Assembly: GCF_000203915.1 (NCBI RefSeq)
Contig: NC_008391.1
Coordinates: forward strand, 1,488,001 to 1,552,000
Direction: 5' to 3'
From: Burkholderia ambifaria AMMD
GTDB taxonomy: Bacteria; Pseudomonadota; Gammaproteobacteria; Burkholderiales; Burkholderiaceae
Length of the DNA: 64,000 nt
A program made the translations under genes and the position numbers. Of the stretch, positions 55,525 to 64,000 are shown in pieces (the stretch's first letter is position 1; the number at the start of each line of letters is the position of its first letter). The notes below the pieces were generated by a model, which did no database searches, was not told the DNA's origin, and was given only the letters and a program-made list of their open reading frames with translations.

Positions 55525-55593
55525 ACGGCATGATTTTCATCAGACATTAAGGTGGGGGCCGCCGGCTGCGGCAGGCGGCACACAAACTCAAAC

Positions 55594-56736
55594 TCAAGCA
55601 GCCGCCGCGCCGATCAGGTTCGCGAGCAGCGCGTCGTATTCGCCGACGAGCGCGGGGTTCGCCGACGTATAGCGGCCGAGGATCTCGCGCTGGCGCCGCG
55701 TGTACCCTTGCCAGTCGTCGTCGTGCGTGTGCAGCGCTTGCAGCAGCGCCTGCGCACCCTGCTGCACGTCGTTGTCCGGATAGTAGTAGCCGAGATCGGG
55801 CGCGAGGCTCGCGTTGTGCACGAGCGGATAGCCCTGCCAGCACACGTCGAAATAGAAGTAGTTGAGCGGGTTCGACCATTGATGCGACACGACGATGTCG
55901 GTCAGGTCGGCCAGGAACAGCGGCGTGTCGAAGCGCCCGACGAAGCTCGCCTTGCCCGCGCGCACGATGTCCAGATAGTTCATCAGCATCACGAATTCGG
56001 GGCTGTCGTGCGCGAGACGATCGGCGTTCGTCACGTGCGTGAAGCAGATCGCATCGGGGTCACTGCGATACGCTTCGTCGATGATCAGCATCGGGTACAC
56101 GCAGAACTTCACGACGTTGTGGTTCGGCTCCATCACCGTGAGCCGCTTGCCCGGCTCGCTGCGCGGCCGGTATTCGCCGTGCTCGGGCAGCGATGCCGCA
56201 CGCGCGCTCAGGAACATCGGATCCCATACGAACGGCACGACGCGCCCCGGGCAGCGACGCAGCGACTGCAGGAACGGCAGCGACGACGGCGCGATCTGCG
56301 GAATCGCCCACACCTCGTCGTAGCCGCGGTTGATGAAGAGCGAATCCCACAACCGGCGACCGAACAGCATCGACTCCATCGCGTTGATGTACTCGACGCC
56401 GCAGCAATAGCTGACGATCTTCGCGCCGCGCGCCTTCAGGTAGTCCGTCTGCGCGGCGTCGATCTGGCCGCCGAGCTCGATCACCACGTCGAGCGCATCC
56501 TTCATGTCGGCGAATGCGCGCGTGTCGAACACGGTGTGATCCCACGGCAGCGCGTCGGTGAGCGGCACGTCGGTCGTGTTGACCAGCGTCACGCGATAGC
56601 CATGCGGCGACGCCATCAACAGCTTCGCGAGAAACAGCGCGTTCTGCTTGATGCCATTGATCCACAGGCTTTCGTCGGGGGCGCGCAGACCGATCGTGAT
56701 ACCGATGCGCAGGCCGTTCAGGACAGGAGACGTCAT
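55594..56736 (-). CDS. DUF2827 protein, putative glycosyltransferase (copy 3)
   Basis: Protein of 380 residues. It is the most divergent of the three copies but keeps the order of landmarks: LWINGIKQN, DVVIELGGQID, EPNHNVVKFCVYPMLIIDEA, VVSHQWSNPLNYFYFDVCWQ and GYPLVHNASLAPDLGYYYPD. The start at 56736 has AGGAGAC just upstream. It is transcribed towards the EAL region from its own promoter. As with the other copies, a cytoplasmic sugar-transfer role is inferred from family and context. Confidence 0.78.
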   Translation of the reverse strand: MTSPVLNGLRIGITIGLRAPDESLWINGIKQNALFLAKLLMASPHGYRVTLVNTTDVPLTDALPWDHTVFDTRAFADMKDALDVVIELGGQIDAAQTDYLKARGAKIVSYCCGVEYINAMESMLFGRRLWDSLFINRGYDEVWAIPQIAPSSLPFLQSLRRCPGRVVPFVWDPMFLSARAASLPEHGEYRPRSEPGKRLTVMEPNHNVVKFCVYPMLIIDEAYRSDPDAICFTHVTNADRLAHDSPEFVMLMNYLDIVRAGKASFVGRFDTPLFLADLTDIVVSHQWSNPLNYFYFDVCWQGYPLVHNASLAPDLGYYYPDNDVQQGAQALLQALHTHDDDWQGYTRRQREILGRYTSANPALVGEYDALLANLIGAAAA

Positions 56737-56886
56737 CGTCGGCGGGACGGGAAATTGAATGGACACGATGTGGCGCGCATGGCGGCGCACCCCGGGAACA
56801 ACGGGTCATTCTAGCGGACTGTCGACCGCAGGACTGTCATGGATGGTCAGCGATGGACGGGTTACGGCGCGCCCTTTGCCGAGCTG

Positions 56887-57225
56887 TCACATCTCCCATC
56901 GTCCGGCTTCGATTGCCGCCTCCATCATCCGGATGGTCAGCGGACGCTCCAGGATTTTGTCCCTGGCGCCGCTGCTGAACGGCGACTTGAACACTTCCAC
57001 CAGAAATCGACCGAAACCCAATTTTCTGGAGGGGTAGTAATAATCCACATCGAAAGCAGAAATATCGACACCGAACGATTCCGAAAATCTCCGCATCAAT
57101 CTCAACATGGCTCTGTCGGAAAGCTCAAGATCAATGCAGAGATCCGTTTCCGGGGTAATTTCAAGCTCACCCCACAACGGCGAATCAGCCTCCTCCCGCA
57201 CCATCTCGATCAGACGAGCGTCCAT
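56887..57225 (-). CDS. DUF1493-like small protein
   Basis: Protein of 112 residues with the DUF1493 pattern: acidic N-terminal helix, LEITPETDLCIDLELSDRAM, then FSESFGVDISAFDVDYYYPS. The family is similar in size and acidity to acyl carrier proteins, but no function is established. CGGAGGA precedes the ATG at 57225, which overlaps the stop of the upstream gene (TGATG). Codon use and GC are lower than in neighbours, suggesting acquisition by transfer. Confidence 0.7.
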   Translation of the reverse strand: MDARLIEMVREEADSPLWGELEITPETDLCIDLELSDRAMLRLMRRFSESFGVDISAFDVDYYYPSRKLGFGRFLVEVFKSPFSSGARDKILERPLTIRMMEAAIEAGRWEM

Positions 57226-57656
57226 CAAAAACGATCCTCCGGCTTGACCAGGCGATTGTACGCGACTGCAGAGCGATACATTATGATCGATACGTCGGCA
57301 GCTGTAATGATCCATCCGGCCACCGGCACCGCCCGTCCGACAAATACGCCGAGCTCCCTGGTAAATTTCACCTTGAGAAGCACGAGACTCTTGAATGAAG
57401 TTACCGTTGGAAGAATTTTGTGCTTGATTTCATAGGGGAGCAACCTCCGTGAAACCCTTGATGCGACCGATGTCCCCTTAACCGCTCCGTGGAATTTTCC
57501 TCGGGTAGGCACAAACCTTTGCCCCAATAAAATCATTGCGATCCCGACAGCATCATCGATGCCCAATTCATCACAGGCGACGTCGATCACGATCAGGCAA
57601 AACAATTCCGGCGGCGTCAGATCTCCGTGGCCCCCGTAATCATATTTGTTCGCCAT
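57225..57656 (-). CDS. Small protein with hydrophobic segment, partner of DUF1493 gene
   Basis: Protein of 143 residues. The N-terminal part (TPPELFCLIVIDVACDELGI) is followed by a basic region and a hydrophobic segment LGVFVGRAVPVAGWIITAAD, so it may be membrane-associated. It resembles STM2239-like proteins that accompany DUF1493 genes in enterobacteria, but I recognise no function. GGAGAG lies eight bases before the ATG. Translation of the next gene is coupled to its stop. GC content is low for this replicon. Confidence 0.65.
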   Translation of the reverse strand: MANKYDYGGHGDLTPPELFCLIVIDVACDELGIDDAVGIAMILLGQRFVPTRGKFHGAVKGTSVASRVSRRLLPYEIKHKILPTVTSFKSLVLLKVKFTRELGVFVGRAVPVAGWIITAADVSIIMYRSAVAYNRLVKPEDRF

Positions 57657-58048
57657 TTTTATTTTCTCTCCACTCGCTCTTTTGATCATTGCGCAATGCA
57701 CCGGACTGCGCATCCCGATCGTCACGGTAGCGCTGCCCATCGAGCGTGAGCAGAAAGATGCGGTGGCTTCGCTCATCCAGCGTGACATCCGGAAAGCGAT
57801 CGCTGTCATTCCGTGCCTTGCTCCACGGGGGATCAGGCGAATTCGCGTTGCCGATGAAGCGGAGGAGAAGCCGTTTTCGATCTGTTAACGAGTGTTGCAA
57901 CAGCCGAATCGACGAGAAACGGCGCATGTTGCGCCGCTGATCAACGGCCGGGATCGGTTGATGGCCCAGAAACCATGAAAACGTTGCACGCGCATCTTTT
58001 ATTTTTTGTATGCGATCGAGGATTCGCGAGCGGACGCCCGCGCTATCC
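57657..58048 (-). other. Low-GC stretch, possible gene remnant
   Basis: About 390 bases between the DUF1493 pair and the liu operon. A minus-strand frame (stop at 57640, possible ATG at 57927) encodes a polar sequence containing RFIGNANSPDPPWSKARNDS and LTLDGQRYRDDRDAQ. It overlaps the next gene start by 17 bases and lacks a ribosome site, so it could be the decayed 3' end of a larger gene. I see no other feature. Confidence 0.3.
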
Positions 58049-58072
58049 GTGAGGGCCGGCAAGGGCCCTCAC
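58049..58072 (-). terminator. Hairpin after liuD
   Basis: GTGAGGGCC and GGCCCTCAC form a perfect nine-base stem around GGCAAG, beginning 11 bases after the liuD stop. No T tract follows, so it is a likely but not classical end of the liu transcript. Confidence 0.5.
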
Positions 58073-58083
58073 GCACACTCCGA

Positions 58084-60084
58084 TCAGTCTTCCGCCATCA
58101 CCAGCAACTGCGCGCCATCCGCGACCTGATCGCCGACGCCGTACAGCACTTCCGCGACGACGCCCGCGCCCGGCGCGCCGATCGTGTGCTCCATCTTCAT
58201 CGCTTCCATCACGATCAGCGGTGTGCCGGCCTCGACCTTCTGGCCCGGCTCGACCAGCACCGCGATCACCTTGCCGGGCATCGGCGCGGTCAGGCGGCCG
58301 CCACCATGCTCGGCATCGCCCGCGTGCGCGAGCACGTTGCGCCATTCGAACGTCTCGGCGACACCCTGCGTGAACACGTGGAAACTGTCGCCGTCCGCAT
58401 ACACGCGGCCGCTGCTGCGCACGCCGTCGAGCGTCACGTCGAAGTCGAGCGGCGTCGCGCCGCGCGTCCATGCAAACGGCTGCGCGGCCGCGTCGCCGGT
58501 GGCGAGGCTCGCGTGGCCGCCATTGTCATCGTAGGTGACCGTCACGTCCGCTTCGCGATCGGGCGCATGCCATTCGAGCGTGCGGCGATAGCCGCCGTTC
58601 AGCCGCCAGTCCGGCAGCGCATGCCACGGCGACACGCCCTGCTGCGCGGCCGCCCCCCGCTCGCGCGCGAGCAGCGCCGCGCAGGCCAGCGCTAGCGTCG
58701 CACGCGGCGACGGTTGCGGCGCGAACAGCGCATCGTGGTTGCGCTCGATCAGGCCCGTGTCGAGATTGGCGGTCGCGAACGGCTCGCTCGCGACGATCCG
58801 CTGCAGAAACGCGGCGTTCGTGTGCAGGCCGACCACTTCGCAAGCCCGCAGCGCGCGCAGCATCCTGCCGAGCGCTTCCGCGCGGTCCGCGCCGTGCACG
58901 ATCAGCTTCGCGATCATCGGATCGTAGAACGGCGTGATCGCGTCGCCTTCGCGCACGCCGCTGTCGACGCGCACCGGCGCGCCGATCGCGAACTCGATGC
59001 CTTCCGGCAGCCGCAGATGCTTCAGTGTGCCGGTGGATGGCAGGAAGCCGCGCGCCGGGTTCTCCGCGTAGAGCCGTGCCTCGATCGCATGGCCGTGCAC
59101 GCGCAGTTGGTCCTGCGTCAGCGGCAGCGGCTCGCCCGCTGCGACGCGCAGTTGCCACTCGACGAGATCGAGCCCGGTGACCATCTCGGTGACCGGATGC
59201 TCGACCTGCAGGCGCGTGTTCATTTCCATGAAGTAGAACGCGTCGGCCGTCATGATGAATTCGACGGTGCCCGCCCCGACGTAATGCACCGCGCGCGCGG
59301 CCGCGACGGCCGCTTCGCCCATCGCGCGACGCAGGTCGTCAGGCAGGCCCGGCGCCGGCGCTTCCTCGAGCACCTTCTGGTGACGGCGCTGCACCGAGCA
59401 GTCGCGATCGAACAGGTAGACGGTGTTGCCGTGCGTGTCGCCGAACACCTGCACTTCGACGTGACGCGGGCGCGTCAGGTATTTCTCGATCAGCACGCGG
59501 GCGTTGCCGAAGCTGCTCGCGGCCTCGCGCTGGCACGACGCGAGCGCCGCCCGGAAGTCCTCGGAGCGCTCGACCACGCGCATCCCCTTGCCGCCGCCGC
59601 CCGCGCTCGCCTTCAGCAGCACCGGGTAGCCGATCTCGTCGGCTTCGCGATGCAGGTTGGCCGTGTCCTGGTCGTCGCCGTGATAGCCGGGCACGAGCGG
59701 CACCGCGGCCGCGTGCATCAGCGCCTTCGCGGCCGCCTTCGAGCCCATCGCCGCGATCGCGTCGACCGGCGGTCCGATGAACACGATGCCGGCCGCTTCG
59801 CATGCGTGCGCGAAATCTTCGTTCTCCGACAGAAATCCATAGCCGGGGTGGATGGCCTGCGCGCCGGTCGCGCGCGCGGCCTCGATGATGCGCAAGCCGC
59901 GCAGGTAGCTGTCCGCGGCCGCCGCGCCGCCGATATGCACGGCTTCGTCGCATGCGGCGACGTGCTTCGCGTTCGCGTCCGCGTCGGAATAGACGGCGAC
60001 GCTCGCGATCCCGAGACGTTTGCACGTCGCGGCGACGCGGCAGGCGATTTCGCCGCGGTTGGCGATCAGAATCTTGTCGAACAT
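58084..60084 (-). CDS. liuD: 3-methylcrotonyl-CoA carboxylase, biotin-carrying alpha subunit
   Basis: Protein of 666 residues. The biotin carboxylase domain opens with MFDKILIANRGEIACRVAAT and has the ATP-grasp loop KASAGGGGKGMRVV and MEMNTRLQVEHPVTE. The C-terminal biotinyl domain carries MEAMKMEH with biotin-accepting Lys630. With LiuB it carboxylates 3-methylcrotonyl-CoA in leucine breakdown. It is the last gene of the operon, 36 bases after liuC. Propionyl-CoA or geranyl-CoA carboxylase are alternatives for the family, but the neighbours fix the assignment. Confidence 0.93.
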   Translation of the reverse strand: MFDKILIANRGEIACRVAATCKRLGIASVAVYSDADANAKHVAACDEAVHIGGAAAADSYLRGLRIIEAARATGAQAIHPGYGFLSENEDFAHACEAAGIVFIGPPVDAIAAMGSKAAAKALMHAAAVPLVPGYHGDDQDTANLHREADEIGYPVLLKASAGGGGKGMRVVERSEDFRAALASCQREAASSFGNARVLIEKYLTRPRHVEVQVFGDTHGNTVYLFDRDCSVQRRHQKVLEEAPAPGLPDDLRRAMGEAAVAAARAVHYVGAGTVEFIMTADAFYFMEMNTRLQVEHPVTEMVTGLDLVEWQLRVAAGEPLPLTQDQLRVHGHAIEARLYAENPARGFLPSTGTLKHLRLPEGIEFAIGAPVRVDSGVREGDAITPFYDPMIAKLIVHGADRAEALGRMLRALRACEVVGLHTNAAFLQRIVASEPFATANLDTGLIERNHDALFAPQPSPRATLALACAALLARERGAAAQQGVSPWHALPDWRLNGGYRRTLEWHAPDREADVTVTYDDNGGHASLATGDAAAQPFAWTRGATPLDFDVTLDGVRSSGRVYADGDSFHVFTQGVAETFEWRNVLAHAGDAEHGGGRLTAPMPGKVIAVLVEPGQKVEAGTPLIVMEAMKMEHTIGAPGAGVVAEVLYGVGDQVADGAQLLVMAED

Positions 60085-60120
60085 GGCTTCGGTGTCGTCC
60101 GGAAAGTTATTGGCACGCCG

Positions 60121-60906
60121 TCATTCACGCCACGAAGGCGTGCGCTTCTCGAGGAACGACGCGATCCCTTCGCGTGCTTCGGCGCCGGCGCGGGTGCGCG
60201 CAATCCAGTCGGCGGTCTGCTCGATCAGCGTCGCGTCGAGCGGCCGCCCGGCCACGTCGGCGACGAGCTGCTTGCACGCCCGCACCGCGTCGGGGCCGTT
60301 CGCGACGAGCGCCGCGGCCAGCTTCGCGACCGTTTCGTCGAGCGCGTCGGCCGGCACCGCGTCGTGAATGAAGCCGAGCGACGCGGCGCGCGCGCTGTCG
60401 AACACTTCGGCCGTCGTGAAGTAGCGGCGCGCCGCGCGCTCGCCCATCGCGCGCACGACGTACGGCGCGATCGTCGCGGGAATCAGCCCGAGCCGCGCTT
60501 CGGACAGGCAGAACTTCGCGCCATCGACGGCGATCGCGATGTCGGCCGCAGCCACCAGCCCCACGCCGCCCGCATAGGCGTCGCCGTGCACGCGCGCGAT
60601 CACCGGCTTGCCGCAGCGATGGATCGCCTCGAGCATCCGCGCGAGCTTGCGCGCGTCGGCACGGTTCTCGTCGTCCGAGTAACCGGCCATCTTCTTCATC
60701 CAGTTCAGGTCCGCGCCCGCGCAGAACGCGGCGCCTTCCGCCGCGAGCACGATCGCGCGCACCCCCTCGTGCGCGTCGAGCCACTCGAACGCGGTGGTCA
60801 GCTCGGCGATCGTCGTCTCGTCGAACGCGTTGCGCACGGCCGGGCGCGCGAGCGTGACGGTCGCCACGCGGTCGGCCTCGTGTACCTTGATCGTTTCGTA
60901 TCGCAT
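60121..60906 (-). CDS. liuC: Methylglutaconyl-CoA hydratase (enoyl-CoA hydratase family)
   Basis: Crotonase-fold protein of 261 residues. AAEGAAFCAGADLNWMKKMA is the first oxyanion-hole segment and ARVHGDAYAGGVGLVAAADI the second, with LSEARLGLIPATIAPYV following. In the leucine pathway it hydrates 3-methylglutaconyl-CoA to HMG-CoA. It lies 19 bases after liuB and 36 before liuD. The HMG-CoA lyase gene (liuE) that would finish the pathway is not present in the window. Confidence 0.9.
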   Translation of the reverse strand: MRYETIKVHEADRVATVTLARPAVRNAFDETTIAELTTAFEWLDAHEGVRAIVLAAEGAAFCAGADLNWMKKMAGYSDDENRADARKLARMLEAIHRCGKPVIARVHGDAYAGGVGLVAAADIAIAVDGAKFCLSEARLGLIPATIAPYVVRAMGERAARRYFTTAEVFDSARAASLGFIHDAVPADALDETVAKLAAALVANGPDAVRACKQLVADVAGRPLDATLIEQTADWIARTRAGAEAREGIASFLEKRTPSWRE

Positions 60907-60925
60907 CGGTCAGCCCTCCCGGCCG

Positions 60926-62533
60926 TTACATGCGGAACACGCCGAAGCGCGTGTCCTCGATCGGCGCGTTCATCGACGCGGCAAGGCCGAGCCCGAGCAC
61001 GTCGCGCGTCTGCGCGGGGTCGATCACGCCGTCGTCCCACAGCCGCGCGCTCGCGTAGTACGGATGCCCCTGGCGCTCGTACTGGTCGCGGATCGGCTGC
61101 TTGAACGCATCCTCTTCCTCGGCCGACCACGCGCCGCCCTTCGCCTCGATGCCGTCGCGGCGCACGGTGGCGAGCACCGACGCGGCCTGCTCGCCGCCCA
61201 TCACCGAAATCCGCGCGTTGGGCCACATCCACAGGAAGCGCGGGCCGAACGCGCGGCCGCACATCCCGTAGTTGCCCGCGCCGAATGAGCCGCCGATGAT
61301 CACCGTGAACTTCGGCACCTTCGCGTTCGACACGGCCGTCACCATCTTCGCGCCGTGGCGCGCAATGCCTTCGTTCTCGTACTTGCGGCCGACCATGAAG
61401 CCCGTGATGTTCTGCAGGAACACGAGCGGGATCTTGCGCTGGCAGCACAGCTCGATGAAATGCGCGCCCTTCACGGCCGATTCGGAAAACAGGATGCCGT
61501 TGTTCGCGATGATCCCGACCGGATGGCCCCAGATATGCGCGAAGCCCGTGACGAGCGTCGTGCCGAAGCGCGCCTTGAATTCGTCGAACTCCGAATCATC
61601 GACGATGCGCGCGATCACCTCGCGCACGTCGAACGGCTTGCGCGTGTCGACCGGAATCACGCCGTACAGGCTCTTCGCGTCGTAGCGCGGCGGCTTCGGC
61701 TCGCGCAGCGCGAGCGGCGACGCGATCTTCGGCGCGAGATGACCGACGATGTTGCGCGCGATCGACAGCGCATGCGCGTCGTTCTGCGCGAGATGATCGA
61801 CCACGCCCGACAGGCGCGTGTGTACGTCGCCGCCGCCGAGATCCTCGGCGCTCACTTCCTCGCCGGTCGCGGCCTTTACGAGCGGGGGGCCGCCGAGGAA
61901 AATCGTGCCCTGGTTCTTCACGATGATCGACTCGTCGCTCATCGCCGGCACGTACGCGCCGCCCGCCGTGCACGAGCCCATCACGACCGCGATCTGCGCG
62001 ATCCCCGCGGCGGACATCGTCGCCTGGTTGAAGAAGATGCGGCCGAAGTGGTCGCGATCGGGAAACACGTCGTCCTGGTTCGGCAGATTCGCGCCGCCCG
62101 AGTCGACGAGGTACACGCACGGCAGCCGGTTTTCCGCGGCGATTTCCTGTGCGCGCACGTGCTTCTTCACGGTGATCGGGTAGTAGGTGCCCCCCTTGAC
62201 CGTCGCGTCGTTGCACACGATCACGCACTCGCGGCCCGCGATCCGGCCGATGCCGGTGATCACGCCCGCGCCGGGCGCGTCGTCGTTGTACATGCCGTTC
62301 GCCGCGAGCTGCGAGAACTCGAGGAACGGTGCGCCGGGATCGAGCAGTTGCGCGATCCGGTCGCGCGGCAGCAGCTTGCCGCGTGACAGGTGCTTGTCGC
62401 GCGCGGCCTGGCCGCCGCCTTGCGCGAGCTGTTCGATCTTCGCGCGCAGGTCGGCGACGACCGCCTCCAGCGCCGCGGCGTTCGTGCGGAATTCTTCCGA
62501 ACGCGGGTTCAGTTTCGATTCGATGATCGGCAT
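60926..62533 (-). CDS. liuB: 3-methylcrotonyl-CoA carboxylase, carboxyltransferase beta subunit
   Basis: Carboxyltransferase of 535 residues, the usual length of LiuB/MccB. N-terminal and C-terminal crotonase-like halves are visible: [20 protein letters not shown] with [17 protein letters not shown] in the first, and [20 protein letters not shown] with [16 protein letters not shown] in the second. It transfers the carboxyl group from biotin on LiuD to methylcrotonyl-CoA. It begins 31 bases after liuA. Confidence 0.94.
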   Translation of the reverse strand: MPIIESKLNPRSEEFRTNAAALEAVVADLRAKIEQLAQGGGQAARDKHLSRGKLLPRDRIAQLLDPGAPFLEFSQLAANGMYNDDAPGAGVITGIGRIAGRECVIVCNDATVKGGTYYPITVKKHVRAQEIAAENRLPCVYLVDSGGANLPNQDDVFPDRDHFGRIFFNQATMSAAGIAQIAVVMGSCTAGGAYVPAMSDESIIVKNQGTIFLGGPPLVKAATGEEVSAEDLGGGDVHTRLSGVVDHLAQNDAHALSIARNIVGHLAPKIASPLALREPKPPRYDAKSLYGVIPVDTRKPFDVREVIARIVDDSEFDEFKARFGTTLVTGFAHIWGHPVGIIANNGILFSESAVKGAHFIELCCQRKIPLVFLQNITGFMVGRKYENEGIARHGAKMVTAVSNAKVPKFTVIIGGSFGAGNYGMCGRAFGPRFLWMWPNARISVMGGEQAASVLATVRRDGIEAKGGAWSAEEEDAFKQPIRDQYERQGHPYYASARLWDDGVIDPAQTRDVLGLGLAASMNAPIEDTRFGVFRM

Positions 62534-62564
62534 CGACGGGGCTCCGTTCGCGTGACGTGGGGCG

Positions 62565-63746
62565 TTACATCGTTTCCGCGAACAGCTCGCGGCCGATCAG
62601 CATCCGGCGGATCTCGCTCGTGCCGGCGCCGATCTCGTACAGCTTCGCATCGCGCCACAGACGACCGACCGGGTATTCGTTGATATAGCCGTTGCCGCCG
62701 AGGATCTGGATCGCCTCGCCGGCCATCCACGTGGCCTTCTCGGCCGTATAGAGGATCACGCCCGCGCAGTCCTTGCGCACCTGGCGAATATGGTCGCTGC
62801 CCGCCGAGTCGAGATGGCGGCCGACCGCGTACAGGTAGGCGCGGCATGCCTGGAACGTCGTGTACATGTCGGCGACCTTGCCCTGGATCAGCTGGAACTC
62901 GCCGATCGACCGGCCGAACTGCTTGCGGTCGTGGATATACGGGACCACCGCGTCGAGACACGCGGCCATGATGCCCGTCGGGCCGCCCGACAGCACCGCG
63001 CGCTCGTAGTCGAGGCCGCTCATCAGCACCTTCACGCCGCCGTTGAGCTGGCCGAGGATGTTCTCCTCCGGCACCTCGACGTCCTGGAACACGAGCTCGC
63101 CCGTGTGGGACCCGCGCATGCCGAGCTTGTCGAGTTTCTGCGCGACCGAGAAGCCCTTCATCCCCTTCTCGACGATGAAGGCGGTGATGCCGCGCGGGCC
63201 GGCGTCGAGGTCCGTCTTCGCGTAGACGACGAGCGTGTCGCAATCGGGGCCGTTAGTGATCCACATCTTCGTGCCGTTGAGCACGTAGCGGTCGCCGCGT
63301 TTGTCGGCGCGCAGCTTCATGCTGACGACGTCGGAGCCCGCGTTCGGCTCGCTCATCGCGAGCGCGCCGATGTGTTCGCCCGACACGAGCTTGGGCAGGT
63401 ACTTCTGCTTTTGCGCGTCGGTGCCGTTGCGGTGGATCTGGTTCACGCACAGGTTCGAGTGCGCGCCGTACGACAGGCCGATCGACGCCGATGCGCGCGA
63501 GATCTCCTCCATCGCGACCATGTGCGCGGTGTAGCCCATGTTCGCGCCGCCGTATTCCTCGGCCACTGTCATGCCGAGGACGCCGAGATCGCCGAACTTC
63601 TTCCACAGATCCATCGGAAACTGGTCGGTGCGGTCGACCTCCGCCGCGCGCGGCGTGATTTCCTTCGCCGCAAACGTCGCGACGGCGTCGCGCAGCATCT
63701 CGATGTCTTCACCGAGCATGAATTGCACGCCGGGCAGGTTGATCAT
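62565..63746 (-). CDS. liuA: Isovaleryl-CoA dehydrogenase
   Basis: Acyl-CoA dehydrogenase of 393 residues. Motifs include [39 protein letters not shown], and [20 protein letters not shown] followed by [19 protein letters not shown]. It catalyses the first step of isovalerate oxidation and passes electrons to ETF. The ATG at 63746 has GGAGGAG upstream; the longer open frame enters the promoter region with its palindromes. It heads the liuABCD operon. Confidence 0.94.
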   Translation of the reverse strand: MINLPGVQFMLGEDIEMLRDAVATFAAKEITPRAAEVDRTDQFPMDLWKKFGDLGVLGMTVAEEYGGANMGYTAHMVAMEEISRASASIGLSYGAHSNLCVNQIHRNGTDAQKQKYLPKLVSGEHIGALAMSEPNAGSDVVSMKLRADKRGDRYVLNGTKMWITNGPDCDTLVVYAKTDLDAGPRGITAFIVEKGMKGFSVAQKLDKLGMRGSHTGELVFQDVEVPEENILGQLNGGVKVLMSGLDYERAVLSGGPTGIMAACLDAVVPYIHDRKQFGRSIGEFQLIQGKVADMYTTFQACRAYLYAVGRHLDSAGSDHIRQVRKDCAGVILYTAEKATWMAGEAIQILGGNGYINEYPVGRLWRDAKLYEIGAGTSEIRRMLIGRELFAETM

Positions 63747-63787
63747 GTCTCCTCCGTCTCCAGAAAGTGGGTCGCACGCGCCGATTT

Positions 63788-63903
63788 CTGAGTTTCGCTC
63801 AAATCGGATCAATGCGTCGATTCATTAAGCCAATACAGCGGAAATTTTGCACAGTTTCGCGCCTCGTCCGGCTTGGCGTCAATAGTTTTTTGAGTGATAC
63901 TCA
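63788..63903. promoter_or_regulatory. Paired palindromes in the liu divergent promoter
   Basis: TGAGTTTCGCTCA at 63788-63800 and TGAGTGATACTCA at 63891-63903 fit one pattern, TGAGT-NNN-RCTCA. The first is 41 bases upstream of liuA and the second 14 bases upstream of the divergent gene, so one regulator could control both directions. A TetR-type factor (LiuQ) is known to control liu genes in beta-proteobacteria; the link here is inferred. Confidence 0.6.
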
Positions 63904-63917
63904 GATATCATCGCAGC

Positions 63918-64000
63918 ATGACAGCCGCTCCCGCCGACACCATGACCGCAACTGCCAGACCCGACCGCGCCGACCCGTCGCGCGCACCCGCCGGGCGCAA
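63918..64000 (+). CDS. 5' end of a divergent gene, probably the liu regulator (partial)
   Basis: Only the first 27 codons are in the window, reading MTAAPADTMTATARPDRADP; a second in-frame ATG is at 63942. The position, divergent from liuA with shared palindromes, suggests a TetR- or MerR-type liu regulator. The disordered, Ala/Pro/Arg-rich N-terminus shows no domain yet, so the assignment is by context only. Confidence 0.45.
   Translation, partial: MTAAPADTMTATARPDRADPSRAPAGR

Overview
The window looks like a piece of a high-GC Burkholderia replicon, most probably from the Burkholderia cepacia complex. The basis is very GC-rich coding DNA, Burkholderia-type DUF4148 secreted proteins, a sarcosine oxidase operon, and a giant trimeric autotransporter with an extended signal peptide. 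No rRNA, tRNA, CRISPR array, insertion sequence or replication origin was seen. Most of the window is accessory catabolism; the most unusual part is the adhesin region at 41-57 kb.

Region 1 (1-15.2 kb) and region 3 (27.3-31.6 kb) concern quaternary amines. A four-gene OsmF/YehYXW-type osmolyte importer opens the window and is followed by a lytic transglycosylase. A HipBA toxin-antitoxin pair sits beside a scrap of a LysR gene and has four evenly spaced operator-like repeats. Next come folB-like, soxG, soxA, soxD, soxB and sdaA on the minus strand: heterotetrameric sarcosine oxidase, serine deaminase and a folate-pathway enzyme. They diverge from a GlxA-like AraC regulator of GbdR/SouR type. 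At 27-31 kb choline uptake genes choV, choW and choX enclose a second GbdR-like regulator. Choline or betaine import, sarcosine oxidation and glycine/serine breakdown can be read as one pathway.

Region 2 (15.3-22.3 kb) is a four-carbon sugar acid operon. A GntR regulator, L-threonate dehydrogenase, the DUF1537 kinase OtnK, the decarboxylase OtnC, an MFS carrier, the isomerase OtnI and the D-erythronate dehydrogenase DenD together should convert L-threonate and D-erythronate to dihydroxyacetone phosphate. Two different operator-like palindromes precede it. From 22.5 to 27.2 kb are small secreted proteins, an aspartyl/asparaginyl hydroxylase-like protein, a LysR/SnoaL divergent pair and a MoaD-like/beta-propeller pair.

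Region 4 (32-40.8 kb) holds a DUF2339/DUF3999 membrane pair, a GNAT acetyltransferase, a NIPSNAP protein, an FMN reductase and a ferritin-like protein.

Region 5 (40.8-57.7 kb) is a surface adhesion locus. An AT-rich promoter island precedes a 2493-residue trimeric autotransporter with a Ser/Thr-rich repeat stalk. After it come an OmpA-like lipoprotein, two tandem DUF2827 proteins that may be glycosyltransferases, a DUF4019 protein, an EAL-domain protein, a possible small RNA, a third DUF2827 gene and a low-GC DUF1493 pair. I infer that this may be a glycosylated-adhesin system.

Region 6 (58-64 kb) is the leucine/isovalerate operon liuABCD, with paired operator-like palindromes and the start of a divergent gene that is probably its regulator.
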